The position numbers and the translations under genes are program-made. A DNA stretch of 5,557 nt from an archaeon (GTDB taxonomy: Archaea; Micrarchaeota; Micrarchaeia; Anstonellales; Bilamarchaeaceae), in contig JAGVPF010000117.1 in assembly GCA_020052325.1 (NCBI GenBank), forward strand, positions 1 to 5,557. Direction: 5' to 3'. Of the stretch, positions 1 through 4,369 are shown piece after piece (the first letter of the stretch is position 1; each line of letters starts with the position of its first letter). The notes beneath the pieces were generated by a model. That model was not told where the DNA came from and searched no databases. It saw nothing but the letters and a program-made list of their open reading frames with translations.

Positions 1-494
1 CAGACCTGGGAAACAAGCACGACATAGTTCTTCCCGTATGCCTTGGCGCAGCCTGGGCATGTCGTATAGAAGAAGTACAGCCTCTTTTGCTTCATGCCTT
101 TCGATTCGACGTATTTCTCCATCTCCTTTATCCATTTGCCCATGTCCTGGTACGGCCCTTCGAAGACCTTTGTCAGGAACGTGCCGGAAATCCTCTCCAT
201 TTTCGCCCCAGGCACCTCCTTGGTCACCGCAATGAACAAGTCCGAGCCCCACATGGATTTCTCGTCTGAAAGCATGAGCTGGTCCGCATCCAGCGCACCG
301 GCCTTCGCTATCATCTCCATGTTTTTTACCATGATTTTATCCATGTTGAGCGGGATATGGAAAAAGCTCATAACATGGTCCTTCAGGAAAAGCCTGTCTT
401 TCCAGACGACCTCCTTCCCGTCCCATGGCTCGGGGTTGAACCTCTTGCAGCAGCCGGTTTCAGCATCAGGATTGAGTTTTTCCATTTTTCCCAT
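1..494 (-). CDS. Conserved small protein of a 'hydrolase'-annotated family, 3' end at window edge
   Basis: The minus strand is open from an ATG at 494 to the window edge, giving 164 residues. The protein starts MGKMEKLNPDAETGCC, then RFNPEPWDGK, and ends with YTTCPGCAKAYGKNYVV and LVSQV. Seen directly: a Cys-Cys pair at 15-16, a CPGC pair at 146-149, several Trp and Met residues, no signal peptide and no membrane segment, so it is probably cytosolic. From memory of the family: proteins with a CC-x-RF-(D/N)P-x-PWD start and a YTTCPxCAKxYGKNYVV end occur in many bacteria and archaea, are about 160-170 residues long, and are often named 'hydrolase' or related to GyrI-like ligand-binding folds, without proven activity as far as I know. 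The gene is therefore probably complete except for its stop; the last two visible bases (TG) could begin a TGA. The start at 494 is preferred over the in-frame ATG at 485 because a TATA-like box would begin transcription next to it. The conserved Cys pairs could bind a metal or be redox active; this is inference. Confidence 0.75.
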   Translation of the reverse strand, partial: MGKMEKLNPDAETGCCKRFNPEPWDGKEVVWKDRLFLKDHVMSFFHIPLNMDKIMVKNMEMIAKAGALDADQLMLSDEKSMWGSDLFIAVTKEVPGAKMERISGTFLTKVFEGPYQDMGKWIKEMEKYVESKGMKQKRLYFFYTTCPGCAKAYGKNYVVLVSQV

Positions 495-515
495 GCCCCT
501 CCATTCTGGGACGCC

Positions 516-527
516 GTTTTTATATCT
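516..527 (-). promoter_or_regulatory. Archaeal TATA-like box with purine-rich BRE for the gene at 1-494
   Basis: Read on the minus strand, this stretch is GAAAAGATATAAAAA, with purines upstream of the GATATAAAAA core as expected for a BRE followed by a TATA box. Its centre lies about 27 bp upstream of the ATG at 494, so transcription would begin within a few bases of that ATG and give a leaderless mRNA. That spacing fits archaeal promoters. On the plus strand the same bases read TTTTTATATC with a pyrimidine-rich upstream side, which is a poor BRE, so use by ileS is less likely. Confidence 0.6.
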
Positions 528-553
528 TTTCTAATCATATACAGACCTACTAA

Positions 554-578
554 CCGCCAGCGATGATAAAGCCGGCGG
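554..578 (+). promoter_or_regulatory. GC-rich hairpin in the ileS leader region
   Basis: CCGCC at 554-558 pairs with GGCGG at 574-578. After one A-C mismatch the stem continues with GC at 560-561 against GC at 571-572, leaving the nine-base loop GATGATAAA. The hairpin is followed by CTCTTTT at 580-586 and then by the ileS ribosome-binding site. If the transcript starts upstream of 554, the hairpin would lie just before the translation start and could affect initiation, or with its T tract act as a weak terminator. No known aminoacyl-tRNA synthetase riboswitch is recognised, and the transcription start is not known, so a regulatory role is only a possibility. Confidence 0.35.
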
Positions 579-586
579 GCTCTTTT

Positions 587-591
587 AGGTG
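587..591 (+). promoter_or_regulatory. Shine-Dalgarno site of ileS
   Basis: AGGTG at 587-591 is complementary to part of the standard 16S rRNA 3' end and lies 8 bases before the ATG at 600, a normal spacing. It supports that ATG as the start. Reading upstream in the ileS frame, a TAA at 567-569 closes the frame and no ATG, GTG or TTG lies between, so no longer start is available. Confidence 0.6.
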
Positions 592-599
592 CGAATCCG

Positions 600-3425
600 A
601 TGTATGACCACAGGAAGGTAGAGAAGGAAATATTGGAATTCTGGGCAAAGAACGATATTTACAATAAGGCAAAGGCCGCTAATGCGGGGAAGGAGACGTT
701 CTACTTCTGCGACGGCCCGCCTTACGCCACCGGCCAGATTCACCCCGGGACCGGATGGAACAAGACCATCAAGGATGCCGTCTGCCGTTACCAGCGGATC
801 ATCGGCAAGGACGTCCGCGTCCAGGCCGGATACGACACCCACGGCCTCCCGATAGAGGTCAAGGTGGAGCAGGAGCTCAAATTCACCAACAAGAACGATA
901 TCGAGAAATACGGCATCGGGAAGTTCGTCGAAAAATGCAAATCGTTCGCTACGAAGTATGTGGGCATCATGGGCGACCAGTTCAAGTCGCTGGGCGTCTG
1001 GATGGATTTCGAGACCCCCTACATCACCTACCATGACCGCTTCATCGATTCATCATGGAAAACGCTCCAGATGGCGCACGAGAGGGGTCTCCTCCACGAA
1101 GGCGTCTATGTCCTGCCCTACTGCTACCGCTGCGAGACGACCATGGCCAACTACGAGCTCGAGTACGACGACGAGACCGACCCGAGCATCTATGTCAAAT
1201 TCAAGCTGAAGGAAAAGGAGAACGAATACCTGCTCGTCTGGACCACCACGCCGTGGACGCTGGTCGCCAACATGGCGGTCATGGTGCACCCGACCTTCGC
1301 TTACGTCAAGGTCAAGGTTGATGACGAGGTATGGATAATAGCAAAGGAGCGCCTCGAGCATGTCATGGGGCTTGTGGAAAAAAGCGCCACCGTGATTGAG
1401 GAGCTTCCCGGGCGCAAGCTCAAGGACCTCGGGTATATCCACCCGTTCCAGGACAGGATCCACAAGTTCTCTGACCGAAAGGTCGTGCTGAGCGACGAGT
1501 ATGTCACCCTCGAAGACGGAACCGGCCTCGTGCACACGGCGCCCGGCCACGGTCCGGCGGACTTCATCATCGGAAAGCGGTATGGCATCGAGGCGTTCAG
1601 CCCCGTCGACGACAAAGGCAACTACACGGAGGATGCCGGCGAGCTTGCGGGCAGGAACGTGCGCGAAGCGAATCCTCTTGTCATTGAAATCCTCAAAGAC
1701 ATGGACAGCCTCGTCTTCGAAGCGCGGATACGCCACCGCTACCCCCATTGCTGGCGCTGCAAGACCCCGCTCATTTTCCTTACGACCAAGCAGTGGTTCA
1801 TCACGATATCCAAGATAAAGGACCAGATGCTCGCCGAAATCGACAAGACGGAATGGCACCCGGATTTCGCCAAGGAACGTTTCCGCGAGTTCGTCTCGAA
1901 CGCCCCGGACTGGTGCATATCCAGGCAGCGCTACTGGGGCATCCCGCTCCCCATATGGAAATGCGAATGCGGGAAAATCAAGGTCGTGGGCTCGAAGGCT
2001 GAAATACCGCCCGTTCAGGAGCTCCACCGGCCCTACCTGGACGAAGTGAAGCTCAGCTGCGAATGCGGCAAGAAGATGGACCGCATACCGGACGTCCTTG
2101 ACGTCTGGTTCGATTCCGGCAATGCAATCTGGGCGTCCCTCAGCCCTGACGAGGCGAAGCGCTACGGAGAAAGGGCGGACCTCATCATCGAGGGCCAGGA
2201 CCAGATACGCGGGTGGTTTTATTCGCTTTTGGGCTCGGGCGTGGTCCGCTACGGTTCCTGCCCGTACAAGCGGATACTCATGCACGGGTTCTTCGTGGAC
2301 GAAAAGGGCGAGAAGATGAGCAAGTCCTTAGGGAATTTCGTCCCGCTCGAGGAAATCCTCGACAAGTTCGGTGCGGACAGCTTCAGGCTCTGGGGTGTGA
2401 GCAACACCGTATGGGATGAGCTCAAGTTCAGCTGGGACGAGCTGAAGAAGGCCACGGGCGAGCTGAACATCGTGTTCAACATGATAGTCTTCCTCGAGCG
2501 CTTTTATCCGCAGAAGAAGCTGGAGAAGGCCGAGCTGACGAAACTCGACGAGTGGATGATAAGCCGGCTGAATTCGACCAAGCGGGAGTTCCGCTCCTCG
2601 TTCGAATCCTATGAGCTGAACCGGGCAGCAAAAGCCCTGCGGTCGTTCATCGTTGACGATGTCAGCCGCTTCTACATGAAGATAGCCAAGGACCGGATAT
2701 CCTCCGGAGACAACGCCGCGGGCGCAGAGTGGACCATCTACAACGTGATGCTGGAATCCCTCAAGATGCTCGGCTGCTTCTCCCCGATGCTCGGCGAGCA
2801 CCTCTACCAGAAGTTCTTCAGGAAATACGAGGGCGAGGAATCGCTCTTCCTGCTACGGCTCTCAGAAGAGTCTGCAGGCAGCATCAACGCGCTCTATGAG
2901 AAGCAGATGGAAACCGTCAAGGAGCTCGTTTCAATCGCGCTTCTGGCGCGCCAGACTGCAGGCATAAAGGTGCGCTGGCCAATCCGGACACTCTACGTAG
3001 AAACCAAATCGCACGAGGTATCCGATGCGGTCGAGGCATTCGGCCCGACCATCCTGAGCCTGGTCAATGCCAAGGAGGCCAAGGTTGTCGAAGCGGTGCC
3101 GAATGCTGAGATGGCGAGCGAGGCGTTCTCGAAGGGTACGGTCCATATCGACAAGAAGCTGGACGAGGAACTTTACGAGGAAGGGCTCCTGAACGAGGTG
3201 AAGCGCAGGATACAGATGATGCGCAAGGAGGCCGCGCTCGTCGAATCCGACAAGATTGCGCTCTCAATAAGCACAGAGAAGGAGTTCGAGGCAATCCTGA
3301 GGCGGCAGGAAAAACCCCTCACGGGGGCCGTCAACGCGTCTTCCGTCTCATATGCGCCAGAGGTGCAGATGAGCGAGTACACGATTGACGGAAGGCTGGT
3401 CCGGCTCGCGCTGAAGAAGGACTGA
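600..3425 (+). CDS. ileS: Isoleucyl-tRNA synthetase
   Basis: This class I synthetase attaches isoleucine to tRNA-Ile in the cytoplasm, using ATP, and hydrolyses mischarged valine. The 941-residue product is complete. Visible parts in order: FCDGPPYATGQIHPGT with the HIGH-class signature as HPGT at 48-51; YDTHGLPIEVKVE soon after; the CP1 editing domain with WTTTPWT at 214-220 and GTGLVHTAPGHGPADF at 307-322, where Asp321 matches the conserved editing aspartate; CWRC at 384-387; a zinc ribbon from C455-x-C457 and C487-x-C489; DVWFDSGN from 501, typical of IleRS; and KMSKS at 572-576. LDEWMISRLN near 649 opens the helical anticodon-binding domain, and the tail LDEELYEEGLLNEVKRRIQ is the usual C-terminal domain. 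Archaeal IleRS is commonly around 1000 residues or more, so this one is rather short. Archaeal enzymes I recall have HLGT rather than HPGT. The start MYDHRKVEKEILEFW fits the family and has a well-placed AGGTG. The gene is flanked by oppositely oriented genes, so it is probably transcribed alone. Confidence 0.97.
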   Translation: MYDHRKVEKEILEFWAKNDIYNKAKAANAGKETFYFCDGPPYATGQIHPGTGWNKTIKDAVCRYQRIIGKDVRVQAGYDTHGLPIEVKVEQELKFTNKNDIEKYGIGKFVEKCKSFATKYVGIMGDQFKSLGVWMDFETPYITYHDRFIDSSWKTLQMAHERGLLHEGVYVLPYCYRCETTMANYELEYDDETDPSIYVKFKLKEKENEYLLVWTTTPWTLVANMAVMVHPTFAYVKVKVDDEVWIIAKERLEHVMGLVEKSATVIEELPGRKLKDLGYIHPFQDRIHKFSDRKVVLSDEYVTLEDGTGLVHTAPGHGPADFIIGKRYGIEAFSPVDDKGNYTEDAGELAGRNVREANPLVIEILKDMDSLVFEARIRHRYPHCWRCKTPLIFLTTKQWFITISKIKDQMLAEIDKTEWHPDFAKERFREFVSNAPDWCISRQRYWGIPLPIWKCECGKIKVVGSKAEIPPVQELHRPYLDEVKLSCECGKKMDRIPDVLDVWFDSGNAIWASLSPDEAKRYGERADLIIEGQDQIRGWFYSLLGSGVVRYGSCPYKRILMHGFFVDEKGEKMSKSLGNFVPLEEILDKFGADSFRLWGVSNTVWDELKFSWDELKKATGELNIVFNMIVFLERFYPQKKLEKAELTKLDEWMISRLNSTKREFRSSFESYELNRAAKALRSFIVDDVSRFYMKIAKDRISSGDNAAGAEWTIYNVMLESLKMLGCFSPMLGEHLYQKFFRKYEGEESLFLLRLSEESAGSINALYEKQMETVKELVSIALLARQTAGIKVRWPIRTLYVETKSHEVSDAVEAFGPTILSLVNAKEAKVVEAVPNAEMASEAFSKGTVHIDKKLDEELYEEGLLNEVKRRIQMMRKEAALVESDKIALSISTEKEFEAILRRQEKPLTGAVNASSVSYAPEVQMSEYTIDGRLVRLALKKD

Positions 3426-3450
3426 AAAAAGGATTAAAGGGAAAAGAAAA
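3426..3450 (-). terminator. Oligo-T tract ending the zinc-protein transcript
   Basis: On the minus strand the 25 bases after the zinc-protein gene contain three T runs (TTTT, TTTT, and TTTTT at the end), separated by short C or A-containing stretches. Archaeal RNA polymerase commonly terminates at such T-rich tracts without a hairpin. On the plus strand the same bases are A-rich and would not end the ileS transcript. ileS may instead read into the zinc gene, where T clusters around 3538-3558 on the plus strand (ATTTTCTTCCTTTTGG and CTTTTC) could stop it. Confidence 0.5.
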
Positions 3451-3463
3451 CGGCGCGCTGTTG

Positions 3464-3652
3464 TCAGTTCGCGCTCTTGAACATGCTTCTCTTGCCTATG
3501 TTGCTCCAGCAGCTCTTGCAGATGTAGCGGTGGTCGATTTTCTTCCTTTTGGCGCTTTTCACGCAAGAATTGCACAGCATGCGGGCGCAGTATTCGCATT
3601 TGACCAGCTTCGCGGTCTGGTTGTTGCATCTTCCGCAGGTTTCGATAGCCAT
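3464..3652 (-). CDS. Small cross-brace zinc-finger protein, four CxxC pairs
   Basis: The 62-residue product starts MAIETCGRCNNQTAK and carries CxxC pairs at 6/9, 19/22, 27/30 and 45/48. The spacing is C-x2-C-x9-C-x2-C-x4-C-x2-C-x14-C-x2-C, which matches the eight-ligand, two-zinc cross-brace plan of FYVE, RING and related treble-clef fingers. Basic residues (KSAKRKK and a GKRSMFKSAN tail) would allow nucleic acid binding. The FYVE lipid-binding motifs (WxxD, RKHHCR) are absent and a RING histidine is absent, so neither lipid binding nor ubiquitin ligase function should be assumed. There is no signal or membrane segment. I do not recognise a named family; small zinc proteins of this look are frequent in archaea. 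The start at 3652 is chosen because GGAG lies 8 bases upstream; an in-frame ATG at 3667 would add MGVIL. The gene is convergent with ileS and divergent from the pilin-like gene. Confidence 0.8.
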   Translation of the reverse strand: MAIETCGRCNNQTAKLVKCEYCARMLCNSCVKSAKRKKIDHRYICKSCWSNIGKRSMFKSAN

Positions 3653-3660
3653 CAATATCA

Positions 3661-3664
3661 CTCC
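3661..3664 (-). promoter_or_regulatory. Shine-Dalgarno site deciding the zinc-protein start
   Basis: On the minus strand GGAG (3664-3661), followed by TGAT, lies 8 bases before the ATG at 3652. The alternative ATG at 3667 lies 5' of this motif and has no comparable site. This favours the shorter, 62-residue protein. Confidence 0.55.
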
Positions 3665-3707
3665 CATTTAGAATTATTCAGAATTATACCGACTATGATA
3701 GGGAAAG

Positions 3708-3718
3708 CTATTTAATAG
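3708..3718. promoter_or_regulatory. Palindromic TATA-like box shared by divergent genes
   Basis: CTATTTAATAG is a perfect palindrome around its central base (CTATT-N-AATAG). On the plus strand it follows the purine-rich GGGAAAG at 3701-3707, a plausible BRE, and its centre is 27 bp before the ATG at 3740, predicting a leaderless mRNA for the pilin-like gene. On the minus strand the same box would start transcription near 3687, leaving a leader of about 35 bases with the GGAG site for the zinc-protein gene. A second minus-strand candidate, GGTATAATTC at 3690-3681, lies closer to that gene. The plus-strand assignment is the stronger one. Confidence 0.55.
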
Positions 3719-3739
3719 GTATTCAGGGAATGCTTCTCC

Positions 3740-4366
3740 ATGCGGAAAGGTCATGCGGCAGCCGGAGGATTGACGGGTGCAAGACGCATTCACACTCATG
3801 CGGCAGTTGAGGGAACCTCCCGGGAACTCCGTTCCCGAACCCCCAAAGCTGGCGCTTTAGGGCCGTTCCCTGCCTGCCACCTTCGTGGTCAGGCGGCAGT
3901 CGAATACCTGATGACATACGGCTGGGTAGTCCTTGCCCTCGTCATCGTAATCGGCGTGCTGTTCTCCACCGGGATATTCTCGCCCAACTACATGGCCGCA
4001 GATGAATGCAATTTCGGGAACAACCTCAAATGCAGCGCGACGCTGTTCAACGAGGGCGGCCATACCAAGATTATCATGAACGTCTTCAACGGCTTCCCGT
4101 ACGGGGTGAAGATGACCGGCATTGCGCTTTCGACAGCGGATGGCAAGCAGCAGTTCATGGGCTTCGACAGCGGCATGAACATATCGAGCGGAGAGAACGT
4201 CTCGTTCCGGGCCGACATCACCCCCGCCTTCCCGGAAGGTTCCGTAAAGCGCTTCGTGGGGAACCTTACCTACGTGTCCTGCGCTCCCGAACTCGGAACC
4301 GAATGCAGCACGGTCGAGCATATCGCCAGCGGCCGGGTGACGTCCAGCATAATATCGGCTGACTAG
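3740..4366 (+). CDS. Class III signal peptide (type IV pilin-like) secreted protein with extended leader
   Basis: The 208-residue product contains RGQAAVEYLMTYGW at 49-62 followed by a hydrophobic helix to about residue 80. This is the archaeal class III signal: a dedicated prepilin peptidase (EppA/FlaK type) would cut between Gly50 and Gln51, leaving Glu55 at position +5 and a mature protein of 158 residues. Such proteins form pili or stay membrane-anchored outside the cell. The outer domain has four cysteines (90, 98, 181, 189), which could form disulfides, and N-glycosylation sequons (NIS, NVS, NLT). The segment LKCSATLFNEGG...FPYGVKMTGIAL resembles the beta-rich domain of DPANN pilin-like proteins. 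The oddity is the 48-residue stretch before RGQ, whereas leaders of this class are normally short. The start at 3740 is supported by a TATA-like box 27 bp upstream; the only later in-frame alternative before RGQ is a TTG at 3770. The extended part has direct repeats and hairpins and is probably an insertion. The gene's stop is 3 bp from that of valS. Confidence 0.85.
   Translation: MRKGHAAAGGLTGARRIHTHAAVEGTSRELRSRTPKAGALGPFPACHLRGQAAVEYLMTYGWVVLALVIVIGVLFSTGIFSPNYMAADECNFGNNLKCSATLFNEGGHTKIIMNVFNGFPYGVKMTGIALSTADGKQQFMGFDSGMNISSGENVSFRADITPAFPEGSVKRFVGNLTYVSCAPELGTECSTVEHIASGRVTSSIISAD
3749..3899 (+). repeat. In-frame direct repeats flanking a putative 138-bp insertion in the pilin leader
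   Basis: GGTCATGCGGCAG at 3749-3761 and GGTCAGGCGGCAG at 3887-3899 agree at 12 of 13 bases and are 138 bp (46 codons) apart. A middle copy, TCATGCGGCAG at 3796-3806, is identical over 11 bases to the first and continues TTGA, close to TCGA in the third. All three copies lie in the same frame and encode GHAAA, THAAVE and GQAAVE. Joining the first GGTCA to the bases after the third would give MRKGQAAVEYLMTYGW. A target-site or tandem duplication accompanying insertion explains this most simply. The presence of a middle copy suggests two steps (45 bp and 93 bp) or a composite element. Confidence 0.6.
3802..3888 (+). other. Predicted multibranched structured nucleic acid inside the pilin leader
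   Basis: Four copies of one hexamer are nested as inverted repeats. GGGAAC at 3811-3816 can pair with GTTCCC at 3865-3870, and this stem is extended by GGCA (3802-3805) with TGCC (3871-3874) across a five-base bulge. Inside it, CGGGAAC/GTTCCCG (3821-3827 with 3831-3837, loop TCC) forms one hairpin. AAAGC/GCTTT (3845-3849 with 3854-3858, loop TGGC), extended by CCC/GGG past one mismatch, forms a second. A third small hairpin, CCAC-CTTC-GTGG, follows at 3877-3888. The fold was found by eye with no energy calculation. It could act in RNA or as a DNA palindrome and supports a discrete mobile or repetitive element rather than ordinary coding sequence. It does not resemble a tRNA. Confidence 0.5.
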
Positions 4367-4369
4367 CAT

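Noticed and set aside
584..599. tRNA T-arm-like string GGTGCGAATCC before ileS
   Set aside because: No acceptor, D or anticodon arms can be built around it; the bases are better explained as the ileS ribosome-binding site.
1053..2285. Long open frame of 410 codons on the minus strand
   Set aside because: It lies entirely antisense to ileS, resembles no protein family I know, and is explained by the strong C/G third-position preference of ileS.
3461..3715. Open frame of 84 codons on the plus strand over the zinc-protein gene
   Set aside because: It has no family resemblance, while the opposite strand encodes four well-spaced CxxC pairs with a Shine-Dalgarno site.
3730..3810. Alternative ATG at 3730 with a 26-codon frame (MLLHAERSCGS...)
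   Set aside because: The frame is short, ends inside the repeats, and shows no recognised features. The ATG at 3740 continues into the pilin-like protein.
3752..3890. Archaeal bulge-helix-bulge intron in the pilin-like mRNA
   Set aside because: I could not identify a convincing 4-bp helix with two 3-base bulges at the junctions, and an intron need not be a multiple of three or stop-free as this segment is. RNA-seq would settle it.
3857..4369. Open frame of 170 codons on the minus strand over the pilin-like gene
   Set aside because: The plus-strand frame has a recognisable signal peptide, membrane helix and promoter; the antisense frame has no recognisable features.
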